This document shows positions 43,134 through 54,763 of a stretch of DNA of 64,000 bases, one piece after another. Made by a program: the position numbers and the translations under genes. How positions within the stretch are numbered: the stretch's first letter is position 1; the number at the start of each line of letters is the position of its first letter. Origin of the DNA: Rugalucina vietnamica. Its lineage: Eukaryota; Mollusca; Bivalvia; Lucinida; Lucinidae. A model generated the notes under the pieces. The model was not told where the DNA came from and made no database searches. It was given only the letters and a program-made list of their open reading frames with translations. The DNA is taken from assembly GCA_964017185.1 (NCBI GenBank), contig OZ024882.1, forward strand, positions 43,445,431-43,509,430, in the 5' to 3' direction.

Positions 43134-44534
43134 TTTTTTAGAAAAGGGTATCATGTTTTACGCCAAATGTCTTATCTTACATGGTGTTTGAAAAAAGTGG
43201 ACAACTCAGTAGCGTAAAGGAATGAATTATTAATGCTGAACAATAAAGATCTAAGTTCGCGTACAGTTTCACAATCAGTCTTCACTTTATCATTTATCAA
43301 AATCTAGTTTATCAAAGACAAATGATCATCCGCACGCAAAGCACATGATTTAATTATTAGACATTTATCTACTTAACTAGAATTGCTCAAAAACATGAGT
43401 AAATGGACTCTTTAGCGTTTGCAAATTTTAGTCAATAGAAACTACTTTTTGTCAAATAAATAAATCTGTTGTACATAACTTGAAGCGCGTAACAGTTGGC
43501 AGCTTTAACATGCAAGGCTATGTTCTTTTACATTACACTCGTATGTGATCCTCATCTTTTTAACGTCCACTACAGATCTGCCCTATTTGTTACAAGCGCC
43601 TTTGTACATGAACACAACTACCCTGCTCAGAGTTTCGAGAAGTGTTTAAAGGCTTTCGCGTGCATTGCGGGACATGTAAGGAGCACAGTTAAACTGAAAC
43701 GTGTAGGAAGCGGCGTTTAAGTTGTCCTGCTTCGTGTCAAAGACAGGCCAATGAGGTTAATTCGATAATGTTGCGTGACCTTACTAAACCAAATTCATGT
43801 AAAGAATCATGCAATGACATCAATGAGGATGTGCGTTTTCAAAAACAAATTGGTTAACGCACGAAGACATGTATCTTACAGGGAGAAAGGATCTTATACA
43901 AGAGGTGATGTCATGTGAAATTTATATAACGAGCATTTGACCAGTATTTTAATAAATATACAGTCAGACAAAAGTTACATGTAAACATCACCTGAATATG
44001 TTCCAAGAATAAACATTAAAGCATTCAGAACGGAATTTTTTGGTCACCAATATTTGATAGACGGGTGGTAAATTAAAGCAAAACCTAACCAGGCGGCATT
44101 GTTTATGAAGATACACACCTAGAATTGTGCATATTCTCTGCCCCATTGTAATTTTTCAAACAACCAAAAGGTCGAAAATCTTATTGCCACCTTGTAACAA
44201 TTTCCCCAAAATAGCTGACTGAAAAATACAAATAGATATTCATAATACTTCAAAGGTTATAGAAGATTGAATATTAATTGCATGTAAAATAGTGAAAAGG
44301 GAATAACTTTTCCTGTATATGACCGTAACTACCATAAAGCCTCGAGTAGAGGAAAACGTTTATGATAAATGTTTAAGACATAAATATAGTTTCTTACCAT
44401 TCTTATACGAATTCAATGTGAACAAATAGGGATTTGTTATATAACTTTTAAATGCAAGCCCCGAAAGAAGGGGAAGGTGTATACTGTAAACCACAGTACC
44501 TTTACAGCAGCATCAAATGTCGTGTTTACGTATT

Positions 44535-44814
44535 CATCAGGAAAACATCGTGAAATGTATACCCCCTTGAACCCCACTTTTATATAGCAAAACTGGGGTA
44601 TGCAGGGTATACCTATTTTTCTTATTTTCGCTCCAAAACATAGATTGTGGATACTCGTTAGAAGCGCCTCGCCTCGACGAGGCGGTTCTAACGTGTACCA
44701 ACGATCTATGTTTTGAGCAAAAATAAGAAAAATATCAAACATTTTCTGCAGAAAATTTTCAATTTTTACAATATAAGAAAAATCTATATATTATATAGGC
44801 GTGTTTTCGTAATG
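44535..44814 (+). mobile_element. MITE family 1 copy
   Basis: CATCAGGAAAACATCGTGAA to TTTTCGTAATG. The hairpin has a duplicated GCCTCGCCTCGACGAGGCGG centre. It lies in a ~970 bp stretch (about 43960-44925) that unit 2 lacks. Confidence 0.85.
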
Positions 44815-45280
44815 TTGCCTTACGGATCAGGGACAAACGCGGGTTGAAGCTACTTACAAATTAAGTGCTGTTAAAGAAAAACGCCTAGAGAAAAATGCAA
44901 GGGTGATGTTTTGACTTCATACATGTATATATGAAATGACCACGAGTGCAACAATATTTATGTGATACATGTAATATGAATTTTTTTAAAGTAATCATAT
45001 TTATTTTACAGCAATTATATGTGAAATCGGCACTTGATACAAACATAGCTCAACGGAAAGATGCCTATGGCGGCAAAGGACTTAAAACCATATGCAAACT
45101 TTTAGCTTCTAAAACAAAACAAAAATAAACAACAAAAATATTACGCCCAGAAATTAATCATTGATTGACGAATCCGTCATATCGATCAGACTTTTAAGAC
45201 AATATGCAAAAAAAATATTTAAGACATACAACACTATAATAAACAGCTAATAATAGGATATTGGTAATAATAGGTTTCTG

Positions 45281-45751
45281 CCTTCACTGATGAAGGTTCA
45301 TTACCCGAAATTGTACAATATGGCCCATCTTCTCGCTCTGAATGTTTTACTGCTTCCAAAGGATCTAACAATTAGTTTTATTTGCTATTACTGCAGCTGG
45401 TAATGTGCCGTGTCGCGGCCCAAATATGTCTCCCCGTACATTATCCATAGTGCAGATTATATTTTTTCTTTTGATCCTTTGGGATCAGTGAATATATTTG
45501 GAGTATGTCAAATATATTGTTCGTTTATAATCATCTTCTTAACAGTATTTTGATTATTTGGCCGCTTTGGGAATATGTGTCTTTGATTTAGACTACACAG
45601 ATGTCAATTCTTGAAATTGCAGCAAAAATGTCTGGCTTTTGCTGCCAGTTTTGTAAAGTGTCACTGACGAAGGTTCATAACCCGAAATTGTACAATATGA
45701 CCCATCTTCTCGCTTTGAATGTTTTACTGCTTCCAAAGGATCTAACAATTA
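45281..45751. repeat. 93 bp direct repeats flanking a repeat H piece
   Basis: TCACTGA(T/C)GAAGGTTCAT ... CCAAAGGATCTAACAATTA occurs at 45281-45373 and 45658-45751, about 95% alike. Between them is repeat H (45366-45490, GCTATTACTGCAGCTGG ... CTTTGGGATCAGTGAATA) and ~160 bp of AT-rich DNA. Units 2 and 3 have neither. Confidence 0.7.
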
Positions 45752-46175
45752 TTTTTATTTTTCTTCTGGGGACCGATAATCTATTATTTATGACATACTC
45801 TCATTCGTGATTATCGGCATGTCATATCATTTGTAAAATGACTTTAAACTAAAGTAGAAACTGACAAAACAAGGCAGGAAATAAATCACCGGTAGTCGTC
45901 AAATTTAATGTAACAAAGAGAGTACGATGCCTATATGTTTACAAGGTACTGAATGCACATGAGTGTAAAACTTAAAGCAAAAACTGCACATTCTTCTTGG
46001 ATTCAGATGTGATTCAAAAACTAATGATAATACTCAGCTCTTTAAGTCAACCAAAGTAATATAACGTTGCGAAATGTTGCTTTTTGTCATGTGATTAAAG
46101 TTGAATCTCTCATAACTGGAACCTATGCATATTTTATCAATACTGATGTAATGTGTCTAGCCATCCGAATGCATA

Positions 46176-47108
46176 TATACACATGGAAATAAGTTAGGGA
46201 ACACCTGTAATAATGTTACTACCAATTTAAGAATGTGAATATCCTTCTTTGTAAAATTTATGAGTAATGTTTTGACATTTTGTCAGAATCTGTAATATCC
46301 AAAAGTGCTTCTGTGTGAAAATGGTTAGCATCAAACAAAAACTGCGGCGAAAAGCGGCCATCTATTATTCAGGAAGTTTTTGCTAAATTTAAGAAACGCA
46401 CTACTAGCCTTTGCGATAACTTCATTATTTGAACTCAAATTGTCAACAGTTCATTAATGCACAACACCAACACGAATAAATGTCCAGATTTATTTAATTT
46501 TTTTTTTACTCAAATAGTCGTAATGTTTCGTAAGCATAAAGCTGATACATTGCTTGTTGAACTTTGATCATAAATTCTTTATTTTCTGACCGACTGATGG
46601 TGGTAGGTCCATACTTTTCCGGGGGTAGGTTTCATGATCAAGTTTTCTTCTTTGGGTATACATTTTGCAGGTTGTAAATGTTAGGCCAGATATTCGTTAT
46701 GACCCTTTAGGAATCTTAACATGCACATTCTGGTTAAAGTGTAAGGAGAGGATTAAGCTATTTCAGCTTGCTTTCCAATCCAAATGCTCAATATAATATG
46801 CTTGTAACATATATATGTATTAATGGACAAATAAATATTGTTTAAACCAAGAATTGAGTTTTACGGAGTGCAGAAGCAAAAAGGCAAACTTGTATTCAGT
46901 AAAAGTGGAGTTTTTCACATATGGCATATTGTATCCTCCGTAGCACAAAGACAAAATGTTGTGAATTTCCATAAATTGGTTTGTAGCTAGGCCAAAGTAT
47001 GAAATATATGTGATAAAAATTTCAGTATCGCCAGAAAAAAGGAAAACGGATTTTTTCAAACTTTCTCCAAGGGCTAAAAGTGTTCCCTAACTTATTCCTA
47101 TGTGTATA
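46176..47108. mobile_element. 933 bp TIR element with TA duplication (Tc1/mariner-like non-autonomous)
   Basis: The ends are TATACACATGGAAATAAGTT (left) and its inverse ending CCTATGTGTATA (right); the inverted repeat runs on through AGGGAACAC, ~33 bp in all. TA flanks both sides (46174-46175 and 47109-47110). A 79-residue minus frame starts close to the right end but shows no catalytic DDE motif. It is absent from unit 2. Confidence 0.78.
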
Positions 47109-49224
47109 TAAAATTTATAAGATCTGCTAAAAAGGAAGATTTTTTTTATAATTTCTACCTATGTCACAATATGAATTACCCTAATTTAAACCACCGTTTA
47201 CAAAAGCTGTTAAACACTCTCTCGTACTCTGACTTTGAATGTCTGTCAAAAATGGGAAATGTTTACATTTCAGCTCCTTTACTGTGCTGTAAAATGTTTT
47301 CTCACCACATGTGACAGTTGTCATAGGAATTCCTATTTCTTTTACACATATACTAACTCTTTGTATAGCCATGTGATTAAGCGTAGATTCGCATTTGAAA
47401 CAGCCGTCTTCAATGGAAACTTGCCAGTTTGAATGATTCCTGCCTGCATTTGTACGCACATTGTTAACTTAACGATGCAAAATTCTTCGTCTGATGTATA
47501 TATTGAATTTAAGGGAATGACATTAAAAGGATATATACAAAAGAATAAAAAGAGAATCTATTTCTTCGAATTATGAGCTGTCTGGTTTCAGCTTCCAATT
47601 GTAAAAGCGCGAAACTACGTCAATATATTCCGCCCTAATACTTTCAGTCTGACTTAAGAAATAAATCAAATTATATTTAAAAAGCAGTTACTACTCCTTT
47701 TGTGGACATCTTCCTACCTATTAAACTTGAAATCAAACCGACATAAACGATGGCATTCTTATTCGAACGTATTATGTCTTGTATGTGTATGTACGTTTTT
47801 AATAAAATATCAGATGCGACGCACAAACGCATTTTGTAGTGGATATCTTTAAAAGGTAGGAATTTTATGCCAGTCATTTTTTTAACTTTTATCAAAATGT
47901 TTGTACCATATAAAAGGTACATTTTAGGGACTCCGAGATGTTTCATTGATGAATATGATAACATAACACAAAACTGTCCGTACAGAAATATCATAACTGC
48001 TGCTACTCCGCACCAGAATAAGCCAAACATACAAACAACCGCCGCCAACTTATTGTGACGCCAGAAACGTGGCGTTATCTTCATGTTTACTAGATCTACG
48101 TCAGGTTATCCAAATAGAAAAATACTGTTATTCAGGATACGTCATGTCAAGTCCATTGTTAGTGTACAAATATAAGAACACAATGATCTTATCCAGTGCG
48201 ACGCCAAAACATTAGTTGACGTTGATAATAACGATGATGTAGAACAGTTCCAATCTTAGGCAGGAAAGAACACAAATGTACGTCCATGCATTCGAATAAT
48301 TATTTCAAATATTATAATCAACATGGAAAAAGCACAAACAAAGTTGTATGAATTCAATTTTTAAGGTGAAATGAAAATATTGTTTCCGTCACAAATGTAC
48401 ATATATGAATGTGGATCTTGTAAGTGGTATTTGATGCAGGCACTAGCATCAATGCATTAGTACTAGTACATGGTGCTTTGCCTTTATCTATTTATTTATT
48501 CATTTATCTACTCAAAGTTTGTTTGATTATTTAAGACTCGTAAAGAAACGGATTTCTCGTCATCTTATAATTTAAACCAAAACTACATTTTATGCAACTG
48601 CTTATGATCAATATGATATATCCGAGGATACACTGTTAGATTCCAGAATTTGAATGGCAAGAACTAGTCTAAAATAGACTTATTTGCTCTTAACATGACT
48701 GCTGAGGATAACAAATTGTCAATCAATTTATCACTTAAGCTGTGAATGCAATGTAAATATTGAAAATCCTCCTGAATGTCAAAAGGTTATGACCAATTTA
48801 GAGATGTTGGGAAATTAAACTAAAGCATGATATCAAAATTACGTCGATTACTGTTTCTGAAATTGCAAAATTTACGAATCGAAAATTAGAATCGAGAAAG
48901 AACTATTCATCACTTCAAGTCTTACTTATTCAGTCCCAATGAATTACAGTGAAAGCAAAAATTGTTTACTACTGAAGTGATGTTGAAATAAAGCATGACA
49001 TACCAATATTATTTACAGAGCCATTTTAAAGGATCTTGTCAGCGAGACTTATTCTATGATATTGGAGTATATTTAGCCCGCACAGGCAGCTACTAGGCTT
49101 GATGCACTGTATTAAGATATTGCTTTACAATTGTTGCAGATATACCGTATTAATATGTAGAGGGGATAATTTGCATTTGTCTTACAATAACTCAGCCCAT
49201 AGGCACAAACAATGAAGCTTGCTG

Positions 49225-50010
49225 CTTCTTATGCCCTGGTATCATTATTTTAGTCAATCCAAATAAATGTTTTATTATTTGTATTTATCATGTTAACACA
49301 TAAGTGTCTCTTGAATTTCGCGGTTGTGGAAAGCGCTGACGGTTACCTACTTTAGATGCAGTCGCACTTAGTTGCCTTTAGTTTTCACTTCAGCAATTCA
49401 AGGCGGGGGAACCCGGCATACGGTCTCTCAGTGTGTTCTTCAGACGATGATATCATCCAAATAGGTACGACCGTTGCGAAGATAAAGCTCACCGGAGCTT
49501 CTATTCATCAGCCTTCTAAAAGTAACGGGAGAATAACAAAGGCCAAATGACATCCGACTGCATACAAGCAAACCGAACGGCCCCACATGGAAAACCCATC
49601 TCTTCTGTCACTTCCACTGACAAGTAGATAATTTATATCTACCTTTGTGAAATATTGGACACTCACTACCGGGTGTCACTCACTATAATGTCTAGCCGAG
49701 GAACGGCGTATGCAAGTTCAACAGTCCGTAATCGATTCAAATGCGAATGTGGCAAAAATATTACAACTTCAAATAGCGCTTGCTTCCAGCGTTTCCTGGA
49801 TGTGATTTTTATTTGGCAGAATAAGCAAAACATCTCTATATCTTTGCTTCAAATGGCTAAAAAATGTTTAACCTTTTCATTACGGGCGTCACAGATAAGA
49901 GTCTTTGATATACATGTATCTAGAGGTCTTACTAAATTGGACCTACATTTTTAAGATACGGTCAAGGTCAGGACTCATATGCAACATATGAACCAGACAT
50001 CACGCATGGT
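49225..50010. other. Stretch present only in unit 1
   Basis: Unit 2 joins GAAGCTTGCTGCTT directly to ATACTTGCAAGGCAATTAA (58161-58185), whereas unit 1 has about 780 bp between the same words. No inverted ends are evident, so it could be an insertion here or a deletion there. Frames at 49356-49550 and 49655-49954 show no known motif; the one at 49655 has CECGKNITTSNSAC but nothing else of note. Confidence 0.5.
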
Positions 50011-51621
50011 ATACTTGCAAGGCAATTAAAATAAACCTTATTTCTTGCCACTAAGACAACATCAGCCGTGTCAGCAATTTTTCATCTAAGCATAAAAATT
50101 TCGAAGTTATTACCCTAAGGCAGGCATTTTGCGATATTGAAATCGTTTGCAACTTTTAGAGACAAAGCATATTATACGCAATCTTAATGGAAATGCACCT
50201 TCGTTTATTAACTCATTGACAAAAATATACAGATTAATTCCAAATAATAGCGATATAAGTCCGACGGATTTTGCCAACCTCACAAAGTTACAGATTTTTA
50301 CAAAAAAAAATTCACTCAGACATGGTATTTGCAGGCAATTATAGATGATTGCCTGAGTTTCTTACTTCTAAGTAATTAATTGACCATAACCCAAAGCTAA
50401 GTTAATCTAATTATTTCAAATTAAGGCCGTTGTAGACAAAATTATGCATGAAAATCAATTGACCAATCGTCACAAATGATAAAATCTCCCATTATGATTG
50501 CCAAGGCAACACTTACCATGAAGTAACATGGTTGTGAAGCTTCGGAGTCGGTTGTCGCATACGACCAGAAATTACCTGCTGCTTAACCTCGCACGCAGCA
50601 TGCTGGCGATGGTGGTTCTGTTCTTGAAAGAACATATTCTGGACTAGTTCAAGGGCTTACTTGGAGTTAGATTTTAGTGCCGTTTTCTGGTCATTATAGT
50701 CTCGTCTGCTGGTCACGGTAAAAGGCTTGCTGAACAAGTTGTAAAACATTTTATCTCTGCTTTGCGAATAAAATTCTCTCTTGCAATGGTCAGATCCGAT
50801 TATTTTCCTCAATAATTTACTGTCTAGCACGTCGATCAGATTAATGCCAAAATATGCAATAGTACATATCAAATTACCATGCAAGTAATACGAGATGCGT
50901 AGTACACGACTTTTTTGTCTTTTGTCCCCCGAGATACTGTAATACAATTAACATGGTAATATGGTGGCTATTTATCATGCCGTTAAGTGCAATTATTCGG
51001 AAAGTGGGAAATATAAACTGATTATCGTTAAGATCTGGGGGATCTGAATCTATTGCGTTGCATAAATTTAGCTCGATTTTATCAGATAAATTTTCGTACG
51101 AGTCAATGTTATTAAATGTACATAACGCAACAAAGGCGCTAACATTATTGTGGATAACATTTAGGCGTTATAAAGATAACCATACCACAATGAGCACATT
51201 CTAGTTGGATTGTTTTTTATATTTTTTCCGTGCCACTACGTAAATCCAAAACTTTTATTAAGAGATATATGTGGTAAACATCGCGCAACTTCCATGACGC
51301 ATATAAACAAGTATACAAACAACTGATTTTTCCGGAAAGTGTGTCATGTTCCATTGCCTAATTTCTTATTTTGCATGGTGTTTGAAAAAAGTGGACAACT
51401 CGATAGTGTTTAAATGAATGACTTATGTTGAAACAATAATGATCTAAGTTTCACAATCAGTCCTCACTTTTATAATTTATTAAAATTCATTTATTTATTT
51501 ACAATTTATTAAGATATAGTTTACTTAAGACAAATGTTCATCCGCACGCAAGCACATGATTTAAATATTAGACATTCTTCAACTAAACTAAAATTGCTCA
51601 AAAACATGAGTAAATGGACTC

Positions 51622-51737
51622 CCAAGCGCTTGCATGGCTAAGTCTAGAGAACTTCTTTCTTTAACAAATATTCTAACATCCAAGCGCTTGCATGGCTAAG
51701 TCTAGAGAACTTCTTTCTTTAACAAATATTCTAACAT
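51622..51737. repeat. Perfect 58 bp tandem duplication
   Basis: CCAAGCGCTTGCATGGCTAA ... AATATTCTAACAT occurs twice with no differences (51622-51679, 51680-51737). Unit 3 has a single diverged copy near 60104, so the duplication is recent. Confidence 0.95.
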
Positions 51738-52752
51738 TTTTTCCCATTTAACCTTAGCTAGTGGAAACGTCACCGTTTGCAAATTAACACTAATTCACTG
51801 TGAATAAAATTACGCACGTAAGGTAGTGTTTTTGTGACGTCGCACATAAACATTCATGTCCGCCGAGAATGAGTCCACTGGAAAACAAAAATGTAAGCAT
51901 TTATTTATAAGTCGTGTTGGAATCGAAATAATTTTACTTCACGGTGAAATATCTTTGATTCACGCGTGATGTTGTCGGGCAGATGCGATATTTAATTCAC
52001 TTCGGCTGCGTTGTTGTGAATTAATACATCGTAATCTGCCCTCCAACATCCCGTGTTAATCACGATAATTCACTATAAAGTAAAATTATTTCTTCAATAA
52101 AATCGGTTGTTACATAATTCGAGACGCGTAGCGAACGTATGACTGGAGCTTTAAATTGTCAGGCTATTACTCTAATGCAGCCCTCTTTTTTCCGTACAGG
52201 ACTGATGTATTTTTTACAACCGCCTTGGTATATGACAGAAACTCTTCGAAGTATTTGTAGGCTTCCACATGCGTTATGGATTATATTAAGGAATCAAGTT
52301 AATCTAAAACTTGTAAAGAGCGCCCTTTAAGCTATCCTGCTTCGTATCAATGAAAGACCAATGAGGGTAATTCGATATTGTTGCGTGACCTTACTAAACC
52401 AAGTTTATGTAAGGAACCACGAACTGTCAACGATGAGGATCTGCGTTTTCGAAGACAAATGGGTAAATGCACGAAGACATGAATTATAAATAAAAAGAGA
52501 GGATTCACGTCAAATGAAATTAAGTGTGCTTTTGGCGAGTTCAATAAATGTTATATGAAATGACCACGAGTACTTTTTAATATGATATTATCTTTTGTAA
52601 AAGAAAGCATTCGATTTATTAATTTCACGGAAAAAAGAATTGTTGTATTGGACAATTATTGGAGAACAAGCATAGTCCAACAGAAGTAAGTATATGGTGA
52701 CATAATAGTTTAAACCCTCTGCAAGCTCATCGCTCCTGTAATCCCCCATTAC

Positions 52753-53673
52753 GTCCAGAAATTGACCGTCTATTGAAGAATCTGTCCTATCGAGCAGACT
52801 TTTAAGACAATATGCAGAAGCAATATTTAAGACATACAAAACTAAAATAAACGGCTAATAATAAGTTATTGGTAATATTAGGTTTCTGTTACTACTACTG
52901 GAACTGACAATCTATTATTCATGACACACTCTCATGTGTGATCATCGCTAAGTCATGATATCTGTTAAACAACTTCTAAGGAGAAATCGACAAAAAAGAA
53001 AAAAAGGACCAACACTCACCAACACTCGTCATATTTAATGCTTGAAAGACAGCAAAATGACTATCCGGAATGCGCTCTGGATATATAACCACCCAAGTTG
53101 ACAATTCGGGTTCTTATGAATAATTTGGCCGATTAGCCACTATTCCCGGGCAGTTCCAAATCTTTAAATCATTTACCAGTGATAAGATTTTTTCTCGCGT
53201 TCAATTAGCAAATAATGAAACATATACATTGCCCAAAATTAAAGACGTTAAGCCTTAACACAAACAAACAAAATTAAAAAACTATTATAATATAATTTCT
53301 TCATAATTATGTAACATGTAAATATCTTAACTTTAACCTCTCTAGACATATGTTATGAACTGTCTATTTCATTATATGTTTAAAATCTACTAAAATGAGA
53401 CAGAAATAAAGAAATAACTTATTGTTTGAATTTTGCCAAAATGTTTGCGCCAAATAACGGGTACATGTTGTTACAGACTCCTTGATGGTACTTTGATCAA
53501 TAAGTATTCTTAATATACTGATGAAATTTTAAAACATGGCAAATACCTTGTTGTTGTACCAATTGTCCGTACAGTAGAATCATTACTGCTGCTACTCCGA
53601 ACCAGAATAATCCAAACATACAAACAACGGCCGCCAACTTATTGTGACGCCAGAAACGTGACGTTATCTTCAT
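52753..53673 (-). CDS. Unknown type II membrane protein gene, unit 2 copy (5' part, three exons)
   Basis: Exon 1 (53673-53547): cytosolic tail MKITSRFWRHNKL, transmembrane AAVVCMFGLFWFGVAAVMIL, then LYGQLVQQQ, ending at donor CAACAAG|GTATTT in phase 1. Candidate exon 2 (53112-53020): acceptor TTCATAAG, reading ELSTWVVIYPERIPDSHFAV then FQALNMTSV, donor GTTG|GTGAGT, phase 1. Candidate exon 3 (52841-52753): acceptor TTTATTTTAG, reading VLYVLNIASAYCLKSLLDRT then DSSIDGQFLD, donor candidate GAC|GTAATG. Both junctions keep the frame. A short basic N-tail plus a single membrane span is the usual start of Golgi glycosyl- or sulfotransferases, but nothing catalytic is visible, so I give no function. 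An in-frame ATG 12 codons upstream (53709) is possible. Later exons are not identified. Confidence 0.5.
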
Positions 53674-53738
53674 GTTTACTAGATCTACTTCAGGTTTATC
53701 CAAATGCAAACATAGCTGTTATTACAGGATATTTTATG

Positions 53739-54018
53739 CATCAGGAAAACATGTCCGTAAAATGTATACCCCCTTGAACCCCACTTTTATATAGTTAAAC
53801 TGGGGTATAGAGTGGTATACCTAATTTTCTTATTTTTGCTCCAAAACATAGATTGTGGATACTCGTTAGAACCGCCTCGGCGAGGCGGTTCTAACGTGTA
53901 CCCACAATCTATGTTTTAAGGAAAAATAAGAAAAAAAAATCAACATTTTTAGCTAAAAATTTTCAATTTTTAAAGCTCAAAAAATCTCTTTTTATTGCAT
54001 GGGCAAGTTTTCTTAATG
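53739..54018 (+). mobile_element. MITE family 1 copy, near full-length
   Basis: CATCAGGAAAACATGTCCGT to GGGCAAGTTTTCTTAATG, with a perfect hairpin through CGTTAGAACCGCCTCGGCGA and GGCGGTTCTAACGTGTACCC. It lies just upstream of the exon 1 of unit 2 and is absent at this place in units 1 and 3. Confidence 0.88.
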
Positions 54019-54357
54019 GTAATTCAATGGTTATTATGTAATTATATATTTCGATAGAATCTTGTCAAATGCGACTCCAAAACATCATTTGACGTTGATA
54101 ACGATGAAGATGTAGAACTGTTCCAATCTTAGGCAGGAAAGAACACAAATGTGTCATAGGGTGAATGTTTCAATCATTAGGCATTCAGAACTTTCCCATT
54201 TTTGCCATTGCCATTTAGTCATGTCTCCTATCTCCAAAGCTCAAATTGCCCTGGTTGGTATGCTTACTTTGTTTGGGTAGTGTAGGTAGTAGTGAAGGTT
54301 TTTGTAGCCCTTTTGTTGTAGCTATTACTTGTCATTTACTAACATGACTTACCGTTA

Positions 54358-54763
54358 CATTATTGCATATCAATCATTGTTGCATATTGTATTACACAAT
54401 ATCAGTATGTTACACATATTATAGATTTGGAGATATTCCTGTAATAAATATATTATTGTAATATATTTTCAGGTATGATGCTTTCATTACACTTCATTAA
54501 CATTTGCATATTTTATAATTGTATATTTTGATGGCATAGAATTGATACATGTATTTAGTTGTGAATTATCCACTTCTTTGTTCGATCAATTCAAGTGACG
54601 TCATAGCTATTTATTTATCCACCCATCTCTCCATCTGTGATCAATTTGAATATCTTGCATTTGTTACATTATTGCATATCAATCATTGTTGCATAATGTA
54701 TTACACAATATCTGTATGTTACACATATTATAGATTTGGAGATATTCCTGTAATAAATATATT
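54358..54763 (+). repeat. Direct repeat pair, 304 bp apart
   Basis: CATTATTGCATATCAATCAT ... GATATTCCTGTAATAAATAT appears at about 54358-54475 and again from 54662; the second copy is split by the palindrome and resumes at 56833. The first copy (54450-54454) is the empty target site. Confidence 0.88.

Larger units (their letters stand above)
45145..48084 (-). pseudogene. Type II membrane protein gene, unit 1 copy (broken)
   Basis: Exon 1 starts at 48084: MKITPRFWRHNKL then a transmembrane segment AAVVCMFGLFWCGVAAVMIF. The segment holding the splice donor in the other two units (…CAACAAG|GTATTT) is deleted, so the frame runs on into intron-like sequence. The exon 2 equivalent (near 45880-45930) is scrambled, and the exon 3 equivalent (45145-45233) reads VLYVLNIFFAYCLKSLIDMT and then meets a stop (SSIND followed by TAA). 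The 933 bp TIR element at 46176 also lies in this copy. It is therefore a pseudogene of the same family as 52753-53673 and 61095-62725. Protein family not recognised. Confidence 0.6.
41300..50860 (-). repeat. Tandem segment, unit 1
   Basis: First of three direct copies. Landmarks shared in order with units 2 and 3: GTAATATGGTGGCTATTTAT (41660, 50958, 59446), GTTTGAAAAAAGTGGACAAC (43188, 51381, 59860), GTTGCGTGACCTTACTAAAC (43772, 52380; unit 3 near 60712), the membrane-anchor exon (48084, 53673, 62725), and GCATGACAT.-CAATATTAT (48993, 57961, 63805). It contains four mobile elements of its own. The left boundary is approximate because a family 1 MITE has inserted at 41374. Confidence 0.85.

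Noticed and set aside
49655-49954. 99-residue frame with CECGKN motif in the unit 1-only stretch
   Set aside because: Single Cys pair is not a zinc finger; no paralog, no start context.
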